The position numbers were made by a program, and so were the translations under genes. The notes under the pieces are model-generated. The model saw only the letters and a list, made by a program, of their open reading frames with translations, did not search any database and was not told the DNA's origin. Shown here in pieces: positions 9,499-18,388 of a DNA stretch of 64,000 nt; position 1 is the stretch's first letter, and every line of letters starts with the position of its first letter. The stretch is from Prauserella isguenensis. GTDB taxonomy: Bacteria; Actinomycetota; Actinomycetes; Mycobacteriales; Pseudonocardiaceae. The stretch lies in the NCBI RefSeq assembly GCF_014191605.1, contig NZ_JACHWU010000004.1, positions 372,001-436,000 on the forward strand, given 5' to 3'.

Positions 9499-9883
9499 GT
9501 CGCGCTCCGCCTCCTCGTCGCCGCCGTCCGCGTTCGGCGGTCACGGTACGGGTTTCCCGACCGACCGCCGCGAGCTCGCCGCACGCCCTGGGCGGGTGTG
9601 ACCGGGAATAGGCCCGCTGATCGGCCCGTTGACCTCGATGAGGCGCCGACCGGCGGAGGGCACGGCCGGTAGGCGGCCGTTCGACACATTCCCATCCGCG
9701 GTGCGTCAGGCAGCCGCGAAGGCGGGATCCGACACCCGGACGGCTGAGACCGGGAGCCTGGCACGTCCGTCACGGGCCGTTTCCGTAGCCGAGCGGTTAA
9801 ACGGGTCGGCGAATCCGGCGGAACGTGGGACGATGGACGTGAAGGCGCCGCGAGCGCGGCGACGACATCCGACATGGAGGCTT
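9499..9883. other. Divergent intergenic region before hflX
   Basis: 385 bases between the DUF1989 gene and the chosen hflX start. No convincing gene, strong hairpin or operator is visible. A GTTGACC at about 9629 and a TAAACG at about 9799 are promoter-like words but not at usable spacing. An ATG at 9833, in frame with hflX, is an alternative start. Confidence 0.5.
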
Positions 9884-11374
9884 GTGAGTAACCGGAATCG
9901 CGGCGACGTGCTGACGTCGCAGGCGGACCTGCCCGCCGACACGCTGGACGAGGTGTTCGACGACGCACCGTCGACCGGCGAACTGGAGCTCGAGGACCGC
10001 GCGTCGCTGCGCAGGGTCGCCGGGCTGTCCACCGAACTGTCCGACATCACCGAGGTAGAGAACCGGCAGCTGCGGCTCGAACGCGTCGTGCTCGTCGGCG
10101 TGTGGACCGAAGGCACGGCCGCCCAGTCCGAAGCCTCCCTCGAGGAACTCGCCAGGCTTGCCGAAACGGCGGGCTCCACGGTGCTCGAAGGTCTGGTGCA
10201 GCGGCGCAACCGGCCGGACCCGGCGACGTACGTGGGCTCGGGGAAGGTCCGCGAACTCGCCGACGTCGTCGTCGCCACCGGTGCGGACACCGTCATCTGC
10301 GACGGTGAGCTCTCGCCCGGCCAGCTCCGTCAGCTCGAGGACAAGCTCAACATCAAGGTCGTCGACCGCACGGCCCTGATCCTCGACATCTTCGCCCAGC
10401 ACGCGCGGTCGAAGGAAGGAAAGGCGCAGGTCGAGCTCGCACAGCTGCAGTACCTCATCCCGCGGCTGCGTGGCTGGGGTGACACGTTGTCCCGGCAGGC
10501 CGGTGGTCGCGCGGGGAGCAACGGCGGCGTGGGCTTGCGCGGACCGGGTGAGACGAAGCTCGAGATCGACCGCAGGCGCATCAGCAAGCGCGTCGCCAAG
10601 CTGCGGCGTGAGATCTCGGCGATGGACACCATCCGCGAGACCAAACGCGGGCGCCGCATGGCGAACGACGTGCCGAGCGTGGCGATCGTCGGCTATACCA
10701 ACGCCGGCAAGTCCAGCCTGCTCAACGCGGTGACCGACGCCGGCGTGCTGGTCGAGGACGCCCTGTTCGCCACGCTCGACCCCACGACCCGTCGCTCCGT
10801 CACCCCCGACGGCAGGGCCTACACGCTGACCGACACCGTCGGGTTCGTCCGGCACCTGCCGCACCAACTCGTCGACGCGTTCCGTTCGACCCTCGACGAG
10901 GCCGCCGACGCCGACCTGCTGCTCCACGTCGTCGACGGTTCCGACCCGGCACCCGAGGAGCAGGTGCAGGCCGTCCGGACGGTGCTCGCCGAGATCGGCA
11001 GCAAACGGTCCGAATCGCTGCCGCCGGAGCTGATCGTCATCAACAAGGCGGACGCCGCCGACGCCGTGTCACTGGCACGCCTGCGGCACCTGCTGCCCGA
11101 CGCACACGTCGTGTCGGCCCGCACCCAGGAGGGTGTCGAAAAGCTGGTCGCCGCGATCGCGGACAGGCTGCCGCGGCCGGAGACGCTCGTCGACGTGCTC
11201 GTGCCCTACGCGCGAGGCGAACTCGTCGCACGGACGCACTCCGAAGGTGAGGTGCTGACCGAGGACCACACCGCCGACGGCACCCGCATGTGTGCGCGAG
11301 TGCACGCGGACTTGGCCGGCGCGCTCGAGCCCTACCGCACCGCGGCCGACAGCGCCGCCGAGCCGGCCTCCTGA
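9884..11374 (+). CDS. hflX: Ribosome-associated GTPase HflX
   Basis: About 496 residues from GTG 9884, which has GGAGG directly upstream; ATG 9833 would add 17. The N-terminal HflX domain contains RNRPDPATYVGSGKVREL, then a coiled-coil linker and a glycine-rich segment (LRGPGETKLEIDRRRI). The G domain shows G1 GYTNAGKSS, G3 DTVGF and G4 NKAD. HflX binds the large ribosomal subunit and rescues or splits stalled ribosomes. In many actinobacteria it lies near lexA, as here. Length and motifs are complete. Confidence 0.95.
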   Translation: MSNRNRGDVLTSQADLPADTLDEVFDDAPSTGELELEDRASLRRVAGLSTELSDITEVENRQLRLERVVLVGVWTEGTAAQSEASLEELARLAETAGSTVLEGLVQRRNRPDPATYVGSGKVRELADVVVATGADTVICDGELSPGQLRQLEDKLNIKVVDRTALILDIFAQHARSKEGKAQVELAQLQYLIPRLRGWGDTLSRQAGGRAGSNGGVGLRGPGETKLEIDRRRISKRVAKLRREISAMDTIRETKRGRRMANDVPSVAIVGYTNAGKSSLLNAVTDAGVLVEDALFATLDPTTRRSVTPDGRAYTLTDTVGFVRHLPHQLVDAFRSTLDEAADADLLLHVVDGSDPAPEEQVQAVRTVLAEIGSKRSESLPPELIVINKADAADAVSLARLRHLLPDAHVVSARTQEGVEKLVAAIADRLPRPETLVDVLVPYARGELVARTHSEGEVLTEDHTADGTRMCARVHADLAGALEPYRTAADSAAEPAS

Positions 11375-11396
11375 CGGCACCGCTCCCCGAGGGACA

Positions 11397-12689
11397 GTGC
11401 GTCTTCGTACACCGAACCGTCGACCGGAGCGTCGTCGGAGGGGCCGTCGGGGAGCGGCACGCCGTCGCGGCGTCGGCGGGGCAGCAGGTCGGGGTATCGG
11501 CGGGGGAGAACAGCGCCGCCGAACGGCGGAGTCTCGGGCGGGACGGCTCGTCGGCGCGATCGTGGTGGCCATCTCGGTCATCGCCCTGAGCGCCGCCGTC
11601 GGGCCGGCCGTCACGGACGCCGCGCCGGTGGCCCAAGCCAGGCACCCCGGCCGTACCCCGCCGGTTCCCGAACCGGTGTGTCGCCTCGACGACCCCACTC
11701 TTGCCGAGGCCTCGGGGCTCGTCGCCGACGACGACCGGTGGTACGTCGTCAACGACGGTGGGACGGAAGTGCGGGTCCATGTGGTCGACCGAAACTGCGC
11801 GGTGTCCGACGTGCTCACCGATCCGACCGACCCGTACGACGTCGAAGACTTAGGGCGGGCGGCCGACGGCACGTTCTGGCTGGCAGACGTCGGCGACAAC
11901 CGTGGCCAGCGGAACACCGTGGCGCTGCACGCACTGCGACCCGGACACGGGTCGACCCTGTACCGGTTGTCCTACCCCGACGGTGCGCGCGACGCCGAGG
12001 CTCTCATCCTCGACCGGGACGGCACCCCGCACATCGTCACGAAGAGCATGACCGGCATGTCGGCCGTGTACCGCCCGGCCGCGCGCTTGCGCAGCCCGGG
12101 GCCGACGCCGCTCGAGAAGGTCGGCACCGTGAGCGTCTCGCCGACCGCGACGCAGGGCGGCCCGGTCGGTGCCGCCGGATCCGTGCTCATCACCGGCGGC
12201 GCGACGAGCCACGACGGCCGGGTCATCGCGCTGCGCACCTACACGGACGCGTACCTCTATCCCGCGCCGGACGGCGACGTCGTCGCCGCGCTGGAGCGCG
12301 ACCCGGTGCGCGTGCCCTTGCCCGGCGAACCGCAGGGAGAGGCGATCGCGTTCGCGCCCGACGGAGCGCTCGTGTCCGTGAGCGAAGGCGTCGGCAATCC
12401 GGTGCGCGTCGTGCCGGGAGCGACCGGACTGGTCGGAGGACGCCCGGGTGTGGGCGGGCCGGGAGACGAAACGTCGAGCACGCCGGGGAACGGAACCGGT
12501 GCCGACTCGCAACACGGAGCGGGCCTGTCCGGGTCCACCGGCGCCGACCAGCAGGACCGGGAGGCTACGGCTGACACCCGACGGCAGGACGATTCCGCGG
12601 GCTTCCCTCTCATACCGGTCGGGGCAGGACTTGCCGCGGTCGCGCTGATGGCGGCGTCGGTCGTGGCCGTCCGCCGGCGTCGGCGGTGA
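11397..12689 (+). CDS. Secreted, C-terminally membrane-anchored protein, propeller-like
   Basis: About 430 residues if it starts at GTG 11397 (GAGGGA just upstream); the start is uncertain. A very Arg-rich N-terminus precedes a signal-type helix (LVGAIVVAISVIALSAAVGPA). The exported body reads like beta-propeller strands (SGLVADDDRWYVVNDGG, GTFWLADVGDN, GEAIAFAPDGALVSVSEG). A Ser/Thr/Gly linker (about residues 355-405) leads to a last helix (LIPVGAGLAAVALMAASVVA) and RRRRR, a typical wall or membrane anchor. No enzyme motif is seen. It begins 22 bases after hflX and may be co-transcribed. Confidence 0.7.
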   Translation: MRLRTPNRRPERRRRGRRGAARRRGVGGAAGRGIGGGEQRRRTAESRAGRLVGAIVVAISVIALSAAVGPAVTDAAPVAQARHPGRTPPVPEPVCRLDDPTLAEASGLVADDDRWYVVNDGGTEVRVHVVDRNCAVSDVLTDPTDPYDVEDLGRAADGTFWLADVGDNRGQRNTVALHALRPGHGSTLYRLSYPDGARDAEALILDRDGTPHIVTKSMTGMSAVYRPAARLRSPGPTPLEKVGTVSVSPTATQGGPVGAAGSVLITGGATSHDGRVIALRTYTDAYLYPAPDGDVVAALERDPVRVPLPGEPQGEAIAFAPDGALVSVSEGVGNPVRVVPGATGLVGGRPGVGGPGDETSSTPGNGTGADSQHGAGLSGSTGADQQDREATADTRRQDDSAGFPLIPVGAGLAAVALMAASVVAVRRRRR

Positions 12690-12708
12690 CATCGGCTCCG
12701 ACGTCGGG

Positions 12709-12748
12709 CCGGGGCGGGGATGACATGCGGCCGACGCCACCGCCCCGG
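12709..12748. terminator. Hairpin between convergent surface-protein gene and lexA
   Basis: CCGGGGCGG (12709-12717) pairs with CCGCCCCGG (12740-12748): 9 bp, 22-base loop. It is placed to end both genes. There is no T run, as is common in this GC-rich group. Confidence 0.5.
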
Positions 12749-12785
12749 TGACGCGGGGCCCGCCCACATGTCGGTGCCGCCGCTG

Positions 12786-13490
12786 TCACAGCCGGCGCAG
12801 GACCGCGACCACCTTGCCCAGGATCTGGGCGTCGTCACCGGGGATAGGCTCGTACGCCTCGTTGTGCGGGAGCAGCCAGATGTGGCCGTCCTTGCGCTTG
12901 AACGTCTTGACGGTCGCCTCGCCGTCGATCATGGCTGCGACGATCTCACCGTTCTCGGCGTCCTCCTGCTGACGGACGACGACCCAGTCCCCGTCGGTGA
13001 TGGCCGCGTCGACCATCGAATCACCGGTGACGCTGAGCAGGAACAGGTTTCCCTCGCCGACGAGGTCCTTGGGGAGGGGGAAGACGTCCTCGACGGCCTG
13101 CTCGGCCAGCACCGGGCCACCGGCCGCGATGCGGCCCAGGATCGGCACGAACGCAGGGGTGGGCCTGTCCTCGGACGGGTTCAGCTTCGAGATCGACTCG
13201 GTCGTCAGCATGCCCACCGCACGCGGGCGGTTCGGGTCTCGTCGCAGGTAGCCCTTGCGCTGCAGTGCTCCCAACTGATGGTGCACCGACGAGGTCGACG
13301 TCAGGCCGACGGCCTCGCCGATCTCGCGGACGCTCGGCGGGTAGCCGTAGCGGTCCACCCACCAGCGGATGACGGCCAGGACGCGCTGCTGTCGCGGGGT
13401 GAGGCCTTCTTCGGTGACCTCCGGCAGGTCGTGAACAGTGCTGCCGGGACCGCGCTTGCCGCCGGTCTCGTCGTGGGTCTTGCGTGCCAC
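12786..13490 (-). CDS. lexA: SOS repressor LexA
   Basis: 234 residues from a GTG preceded by GGGAGGCGACACG. The N-terminal winged helix-turn-helix (about residues 30-90) includes [13 protein letters not shown] and [15 protein letters not shown]. The self-cleavage site is Ala123-Gly124 (RIAAGGPVL); the catalytic dyad is Ser158 (GDSM) and Lys195 (ATVKTF). It represses DNA-damage genes and is inactivated by RecA-stimulated self-cleavage. A 16-bp SOS box about 200 bases upstream (13688-13703) implies autoregulation, and a second box serves the divergent LysM gene. Length and residues are complete. Confidence 0.97.
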   Translation of the reverse strand: MARKTHDETGGKRGPGSTVHDLPEVTEEGLTPRQQRVLAVIRWWVDRYGYPPSVREIGEAVGLTSTSSVHHQLGALQRKGYLRRDPNRPRAVGMLTTESISKLNPSEDRPTPAFVPILGRIAAGGPVLAEQAVEDVFPLPKDLVGEGNLFLLSVTGDSMVDAAITDGDWVVVRQQEDAENGEIVAAMIDGEATVKTFKRKDGHIWLLPHNEAYEPIPGDDAQILGKVVAVLRRL

Positions 13491-13687
13491 CGTGTCGCCT
13501 CCCAGTCGCGGGCAGTGGATACGACTGCCCGGTGATCGCGGTGCCGCCCGGCACCGCGTCTCGTCGTGTGCTGTGTCGTCTGGTCGATGTCGTCGTGTGC
13601 TCGGTCGTGTCCGGCGAGCCGCGACAGGCCGTGATGACCGGGTGGCACGCCGTACATCTCCGACGCTAGCCTCCCCGCCCGCGAATC

Positions 13688-13703
13688 TCAAACATCTGTT
13701 CGA
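13688..13703. promoter_or_regulatory. LexA-binding site (SOS box) 1
   Basis: TCAAACATCTGTTCGA differs at one base from the actinobacterial SOS palindrome TCGAAC-N4-GTTCGA. It lies in the lexA/LysM divergent region, on the lexA side. Confidence 0.85.
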
Positions 13704-13767
13704 GGGACACGCCGTACAGGTATCGATTTTGTCGGACCCGGGTGGTACACATCGTACAGGCGTTCGA

Positions 13768-13783
13768 TCGATCGGATGTTCGA
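13768..13783. promoter_or_regulatory. LexA-binding site (SOS box) 2
   Basis: TCGATCGGATGTTCGA differs at one base from TCGAAC-N4-GTTCGA. It ends 10 bases before the LysM-protein start and abuts its ribosome-binding site, so LexA bound here could block transcription of that gene. Confidence 0.8.
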
Positions 13784-13793
13784 GGAGGTGACC

Positions 13794-14435
13794 ATGTCGA
13801 TCGTACTGCAGCGGGAGCGGCCGCTGGAGGGTGGGCATGCGAGGTATAGCAGGTCGGGGCGGCCTGGCGGGCGCTCCGGTTCGGCCCGCGTTCCCGCGAC
13901 CGGGGACGGCGGTCGCGGCCGACGGGGGTGGGAGCACGTCGCTCCCGAGCGTGTCGACGGCATGTCCGGACTGCGCCCGGTGCCGGCGTCGGTGAGGGGA
14001 GGCGTTCGCGATCGGCGAACGACCCGCTGGGTCCGGGTGGTGCCTGCCGAATCGCGCCGACCGCCGACGCGGAGTGGGCCGGTGCGGCCGCGTACCCGCG
14101 TCCCGGTGCGTGCGTGCTCGCGGACACGGATCACAACACAGGGGTGGCTCCTGACCGCCGTGGCGGCGGGCGTGTTCTCCTTCGCGGTGATGTGCGGGTT
14201 GCTGGCCAACGCACTCGCTGCGACCGGCGGCTCCGGTGGCACCGCAGACTCCGTGGTGCCGGCGGACACGGCGGTCGTGTCGATCGGTGCGGGGGAGTCG
14301 CTGTGGGACGTCGCGGCGTCTGCGGCACCCGAGGCGGACCCGGCCGCTGTCGTGTCGCGCATTCGGGAGCTCAACGATCTGGCGAGTGGTGCGGTGAGGG
14401 CGGGTACCCCGTTGGTGGTTCCCGTCGGGTCGTGA
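13794..14435 (+). CDS. SOS-linked LysM membrane protein (Rv2719c/ChiZ-like position)
   Basis: 213 residues from ATG 13794, which follows GAGGAGGTGACC. The first 115 residues are basic and disordered-looking. One membrane helix follows (about 118-143, [23 protein letters not shown]), then an external LysM domain (about 160-210, [17 protein letters not shown] ... GTPLVVPVG). The divergent position beside lexA, the SOS box and the TM-LysM layout match mycobacterial Rv2719c (ChiZ) and parallel YneA/DivS-type inhibitors that delay division after DNA damage. That role is inferred from context. The cytoplasmic region is longer and much more Arg-rich than the core needs. Confidence 0.8.
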   Translation: MSIVLQRERPLEGGHARYSRSGRPGGRSGSARVPATGDGGRGRRGWEHVAPERVDGMSGLRPVPASVRGGVRDRRTTRWVRVVPAESRRPPTRSGPVRPRTRVPVRACSRTRITTQGWLLTAVAAGVFSFAVMCGLLANALAATGGSGGTADSVVPADTAVVSIGAGESLWDVAASAAPEADPAAVVSRIRELNDLASGAVRAGTPLVVPVGS

Positions 14436-14581
14436 CCGTGTCGGCCGTCCGGCAGGTCTCCTGCGGTTTTCCGTAGACGCTGCCCGGACCGGCTCCCCCG
14501 GGGTGGTGAGCTATGTCGGTGATCACTCGTCGGATGGCTGTGTCAGCTTGCGTGGCGGGTGGGTGCGCTCCTACAGTCAAC

Positions 14582-14629
14582 CCCCACATCTAGTAGTTAC
14601 ACGGCTGTAGTTGGTCCACAAATTGGGGT
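14582..14629. promoter_or_regulatory. Paired NrdR-box-like sites
   Basis: CCCCACATCTAGTAGT (14582-14597) and GTCCACAAATTGGGGT (14614-14629) start 32 bp apart, three helical turns, which is the usual geometry of twin NrdR boxes. The ACATCTAGT core of the first resembles actinobacterial NrdR boxes; the second is a weaker match. They flank the candidate -35/-10 region. Confidence 0.55.
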
Positions 14630-14643
14630 AAACTCGGACAGGG

Positions 14644-14684
14644 TTATCCACAGCTCGTCGGCCTTTGCCCACCGGGTATCCACA
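14644..14684. promoter_or_regulatory. Two DnaA-box matches upstream of nrdR
   Basis: TTATCCACA (14644-14652) is a perfect DnaA box and GTATCCACA (14676-14684) is one base off. Both are on the plus strand and 32 bp apart. They continue the spacing of the NrdR-like sites. Confidence 0.5.
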
Positions 14685-14688
14685 GATT

Positions 14689-14712
14689 GATCACCAGGAC
14701 GACCTGGTGATC
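14689..14712. other. Perfect hairpin in nrdR leader
   Basis: GATCACCAGG-ACGA-CCTGGTGATC: a 10-bp perfect stem with a 4-base loop, about 180 bases before the nrdR start. It has no T run, so it may be an operator, an RNA stabiliser or an attenuator. Confidence 0.6.
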
Positions 14713-14890
14713 GACAGTCCTCGCCGCACCGTCACGACCGGTCTCGTCACCGGTCCCCGGGATCGGCGGGGTGATCGAGAGTCGTCGACGGTGCGTCGGA
14801 ACGCACCCGTAGCCGGTGCCACGGGACGTGGTCCGGCGATGGCCGCGGCGCACAGTGCGCAGGCGCCGGAGAAGGGGAGGTGGTTCGGTC

Positions 14891-15352
14891 ATGCGATGCC
14901 CGTTCTGCAGGCATGCCGATTCCCGTGTCGTCGATTCTCGTGAGGTGGACGAAGGGCAGGCGATCCGGCGTCGGCGTTCGTGCTCGAAGTGCGGTCGCCG
15001 GTTCACGACCTCGGAGTCGATGGTGCTCGCCGTCGTCAAACGTTCCGGGGTCACGGAACAGTTCAGCAGGGACAAGGTCATCCGGGGCGTGCACCGGGCC
15101 TGTCAGGGCCGCCCGGTCGACGACGACGCGCTGCAACAGCTCGCGCAGCGCGTCGAGGAGTCGATCAGGGCAGCGGGCGTGGCGGAGATCCCGAGTCACG
15201 AGGTCGGACTGGCGATTCTCGGGCCCCTGCGGGAACTCGACGCTGTGGCGTATCTGCGGTTCGCGAGCGTTTACCGCGCGTTCTCCTCCATCGAGGACTT
15301 CGAGAAGGAGATCACGGACCTTCGTCAGGCGATTGCGGATTCAGTCGACTGA
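14891..15352 (+). CDS. nrdR: Transcriptional repressor NrdR
   Basis: 153 residues. The N-terminal zinc ribbon has Cys3, Cys6, Cys31 and Cys34 (MRCPFC ... CSKC), followed by the ATP-cone ([20 protein letters not shown] and onward). NrdR senses dATP/ATP and represses ribonucleotide reductase genes through twin NrdR boxes, and such boxes are seen upstream of this gene. ATG 14891 gives the standard N-terminus and has GGGGAGG upstream. It is followed after 79 bases by nrdJ, so the pair forms the classic actinobacterial nrdR-nrdJ operon with autoregulation. Confidence 0.96.
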   Translation: MRCPFCRHADSRVVDSREVDEGQAIRRRRSCSKCGRRFTTSESMVLAVVKRSGVTEQFSRDKVIRGVHRACQGRPVDDDALQQLAQRVEESIRAAGVAEIPSHEVGLAILGPLRELDAVAYLRFASVYRAFSSIEDFEKEITDLRQAIADSVD

Positions 15353-15431
15353 GGTCCTCAGTCGGCAGTGGGAGTAGATGCGGACGACGCCACGGCGTCG
15401 CCGCTTGGTGCCAATCGCGGGAGTGGGAGTC

Positions 15432-18293
15432 ATGACAGAAACGGTCGGAGCCGGCGCCGAGGCCTCGAAGACGTCGAAGAAGCGGTCCGGTGGCGGCGGT
15501 GGCGCACGGAAGGGCCTGCGGGTCCAGCGTGTGTTCACGACCGAGGGGGTGCACCCGTACGACGAGGTCACGTGGGAGAAGCGTGACGTCGTCATGACCA
15601 ACTGGCGCGACGGGACGGTGAACTTCGAACAGCGCGGTGTCGAGTTCCCCGAGGCCTGGTCGATCAACGCCACGAACATCGTCACCAGCAAGTACTTCCG
15701 GGGTGCCGTCGGCAGCCCGGAGCGGGAGAGCAGCCTCAAGCAGCTGATCGACCGCGTCGTGAAGACCTACGTCACGTCGGGTACCGAGCACGGCTACTTC
15801 GCCTCGCCAGCCGACGCGGAGATCTTCGAGCACGAACTCACCTGGATGCTGCTCCACCAGGTGTTCAGCTTCAACTCGCCGGTCTGGTTCAACGTCGGCA
15901 CCACGTCGAAGCAGCAGGTCTCGGCGTGCTTCATCCTGTCGGTCGACGACACGATGGAGTCGATCCTCGACTGGTACAAGGAGGAAGGCCGCATCTTCAA
16001 GGGCGGTTCCGGTGCCGGTCTGAACCTCTCGCGGATCCGTTCCTCGAAGGAGCTTCTCTCCTCCGGTGGCACGGCGTCCGGTCCGGTGTCGTTCATGCGC
16101 GGCGCCGACGCCTCGGCGGGCACGATCAAGTCCGGCGGCGCGACGCGCCGCGCGGCGAAGATGGTCGTGCTCGATGTCGACCACCCCGACGTCGAAGAGT
16201 TCATCGAGACCAAGGCCAAGGAGGAGCACAAGATCCGGGTGCTCCGCGACGGCGGGTTCGACATGGACCTGGGCGGCAGCGACATCGCGTCGGTGCAGTA
16301 CCAGAACGCGAACAACTCGGTGCGTGTGTCCGACGAGTTCATGCGAGCGGTGGAGTCCGACGACAAGTTCGGCCTGCGTGCCCGCACCACCGGTGAGGTC
16401 GTCGACCAGACCGACGCGAAGCCGCTGTTTCGCAAGATGGCGCAGGCCGCGTGGGAGTGCGCCGACCCGGGCCTGCAGTACGACGACACCATCAACGACT
16501 GGCACACCTGCCCCGAGTCCGGCCGGATCACCGCGTCCAACCCCTGCTCGGAGTACATGCACCTCGACAACTCGAGCTGCAACCTGGCGTCGCTGAACCT
16601 GCTGAAGTTCCTGTCCGACGACGGCTCGTTCGACGCGCAGCTGTTCGCGAAGGCCGTCGAGCTGGTCATCACCGCGATGGACATCTCGATCTGCTTCGCC
16701 GACTTCCCGACCGAGGCGATCGGCGACACCACCCGGAAGTTCCGCCAGCTGGGCATCGGCTACGCCAACCTGGGCGCCCTGCTCATGGCGACCGGCCACG
16801 CCTACGACTCCGACGGCGGCCGTGCGCTCGCCGCGTCGATCACGTCGCTGATGACCGCGGTGTCGTACCGCCGTTCCGCCGAGATGGCCGGGGTCGTCGG
16901 GCCCTACGAGGGCTACGCCCGCAACGCCGAGGGGCACCAGCGGGTCATGCGCAAGCACGCCGCGGCGAACGAGCTCGTGCGGACGCTGCACAGCAACGAC
17001 GCGAACGTGCGGGCGCTCGCCACGGACGAGTGGAAGCGCGGCATCGAGGTCGGTGAGCGCTCCGGCTGGCGTAACGCGCAGGCCAGCGTGCTCGCGCCCA
17101 CGGGCACGATCGGCTTCATGATGGACTGCGACACCACCGGAATCGAGCCGGACTTCTCGCTGGTGAAGTTCAAGAAGCTCGTCGGCGGCGGGTCGATGCA
17201 GATCGTCAACAACGCGGTGCCGCGTGCGCTCCGTGCCCTGGGCTACCAGGAGGAGCAGGTCGAGGCGATCGTCGACTACATCGCACAGCACGGCCACGTC
17301 ATTGATGCGCCGGGGCTGCGGAGCGAACACTACGAGGTGTTCGACTGCGCGGTCGGCGAACGGTCCATCGCCCCAATGGGCCACGTGCGGATGATGGCGG
17401 CCGTACAGCCGTTCATTTCGGGCGCGATCTCGAAGACCGTCAACATGCCGGAGTCGGCGACCGTCGACGAGGTCGCCGAGATCTACTTCGAAGGCTGGAA
17501 GCTCGGCCTGAAGGCACTGGCGATCTACCGCGACAACTGCAAGGTCGGCCAGCCCCTGTCCACGGGCAAGCAGGAGAAGAGCGAGGCCGAGCCGGAGAAG
17601 GTGGTCGAGTACCGCCCGGTGCGCAAGCGCCTGCCGAAGAAGCGGCCGAGCCAGACCGTGTCGTTCACCGTCGCCGGCGCCGAGGGCTATCTGACGGCCG
17701 GTTCGTACCCGGACGACGGGCTCGGCGAGATCTTCGTCAAGCTCGGCAAGCAGGGTTCGACACTCGCCGGCGTGATGGACGCCTTCTCGATGTCGATCTC
17801 GGTGGGCCTGCAGTACGGCATTCCGCTCGAGTTCTACGTGCAGAAGTTCCAGAACCTGCGCTTCGAGCCCGCGGGCATGACCGACGACCCGGACGTGCGC
17901 ATGGCGACGAGCGTGCTCGACTACCTGTTCCGCAGGCTCGCGCTCGACTACTTGCCGTACGACAAGCGCGCCCAGCTCGGCATCTTCACCGCCGACGAGC
18001 GCGCGGCACAGGTCGAGGCCGACTACAACGGCGGCGGCTCCTCCGAGAGCGAGGGTGTCGACCTGGAGACGCTGCGCAGCACCGTGGACTTCGGCGGTAC
18101 CCAGGTGGCCGAGCAGTCGGCCGACGAGGGAACCGAGTCCGGGGATCATGCGCACACGACCACCGAGCTGGTGGAACTGCAGCTCGGCAAGGCCGCGGAC
18201 GCCCCGCTGTGCATGACCTGCGGGACGAAGATGCGCCCCGCCGGTTCCTGCTACGCCTGCGAAGGCTGCGGCGCCACATCGGGCTGCAGCTGA
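15432..18293 (+). CDS. nrdJ: Class II (adenosylcobalamin-dependent) ribonucleoside-diphosphate reductase
   Basis: 953 residues from ATG 15432 (GGGAGT upstream; an in-frame ATG at 15378 is less likely). It reduces ribonucleotides to deoxyribonucleotides using B12, so it needs no oxygen or iron cofactor. Early residues GVHPYDEVTWEKRDVVMTNW match actinomycete NrdJ. The active-site loop NPCSEYMHLDNSSCNLASL (about 366-384) carries catalytic Cys and Glu. The C-terminal tail holds CMTCG and CYACEGCG cysteines used for re-reduction. It ends at two strong tandem terminators. Length is normal and no intein or frameshift is seen. Confidence 0.96.
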   Translation: MTETVGAGAEASKTSKKRSGGGGGARKGLRVQRVFTTEGVHPYDEVTWEKRDVVMTNWRDGTVNFEQRGVEFPEAWSINATNIVTSKYFRGAVGSPERESSLKQLIDRVVKTYVTSGTEHGYFASPADAEIFEHELTWMLLHQVFSFNSPVWFNVGTTSKQQVSACFILSVDDTMESILDWYKEEGRIFKGGSGAGLNLSRIRSSKELLSSGGTASGPVSFMRGADASAGTIKSGGATRRAAKMVVLDVDHPDVEEFIETKAKEEHKIRVLRDGGFDMDLGGSDIASVQYQNANNSVRVSDEFMRAVESDDKFGLRARTTGEVVDQTDAKPLFRKMAQAAWECADPGLQYDDTINDWHTCPESGRITASNPCSEYMHLDNSSCNLASLNLLKFLSDDGSFDAQLFAKAVELVITAMDISICFADFPTEAIGDTTRKFRQLGIGYANLGALLMATGHAYDSDGGRALAASITSLMTAVSYRRSAEMAGVVGPYEGYARNAEGHQRVMRKHAAANELVRTLHSNDANVRALATDEWKRGIEVGERSGWRNAQASVLAPTGTIGFMMDCDTTGIEPDFSLVKFKKLVGGGSMQIVNNAVPRALRALGYQEEQVEAIVDYIAQHGHVIDAPGLRSEHYEVFDCAVGERSIAPMGHVRMMAAVQPFISGAISKTVNMPESATVDEVAEIYFEGWKLGLKALAIYRDNCKVGQPLSTGKQEKSEAEPEKVVEYRPVRKRLPKKRPSQTVSFTVAGAEGYLTAGSYPDDGLGEIFVKLGKQGSTLAGVMDAFSMSISVGLQYGIPLEFYVQKFQNLRFEPAGMTDDPDVRMATSVLDYLFRRLALDYLPYDKRAQLGIFTADERAAQVEADYNGGGSSESEGVDLETLRSTVDFGGTQVAEQSADEGTESGDHAHTTTELVELQLGKAADAPLCMTCGTKMRPAGSCYACEGCGATSGCS

Positions 18294-18306
18294 CCCGAGG
18301 GTCGGG

Positions 18307-18337
18307 ACCGGCCTCCGGAGACCCTCCGGAGGCCGGT
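18307..18337 (+). terminator. First terminator after nrdJ
   Basis: ACCGGCCTCCGGA (18307-18319) pairs perfectly with 18325-18337 across a 5-base loop: a 13-bp stem starting 14 bases after the nrdJ stop. Confidence 0.85.
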
Positions 18338-18351
18338 TCACACCGGTGATC

Positions 18352-18388
18352 ACGAGGGCCGGGGATCACGCCGATCCCCGGCCCTCGT
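18352..18388 (+). terminator. Second, tandem terminator after nrdJ
   Basis: ACGAGGGCCGGGGATC (18352-18367) pairs perfectly with 18373-18388: a 16-bp stem with a 5-base loop. It acts as back-up to the first hairpin. The remaining 250 bases before the next gene hold no gene I can support. Confidence 0.85.

Larger units (their letters stand above)
14436..14890. other. 455-bp leader and promoter region of nrdR-nrdJ
   Basis: No gene seen. It holds four CCACA sites at exact 32-bp spacing (14584-14684), a TAAACT -10-like word (14628-14633), a perfect 10-bp hairpin (14689-14712) and a long-range pairing CGCACCGTC (14725-14733) with GACGGTGCG (14787-14795). Together these suggest a regulated promoter followed by a structured leader. 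I see no cobalamin riboswitch signature. Confidence 0.6.

Noticed and set aside
9785-9815. tRNA D-arm-like string (GTAGCCGAGCGGTTAAAC) upstream of hflX
   Set aside because: No matching acceptor, anticodon or T-arm follows, so it is not a tRNA gene.
12720-13535. Open frame on the plus strand over lexA
   Set aside because: It is fully antisense to a complete LexA with all catalytic residues and shows no protein motifs of its own.
14644-14684. Chromosomal replication origin because of DnaA boxes
   Set aside because: Only two clear boxes, no AT-rich unwinding region and no dnaA/dnaN neighbours.
14436-14890. Cobalamin riboswitch before nrdR-nrdJ
   Set aside because: No B12-box-like sequence or typical long fold was seen; class II enzymes use B12 and are not usually repressed by such a switch.
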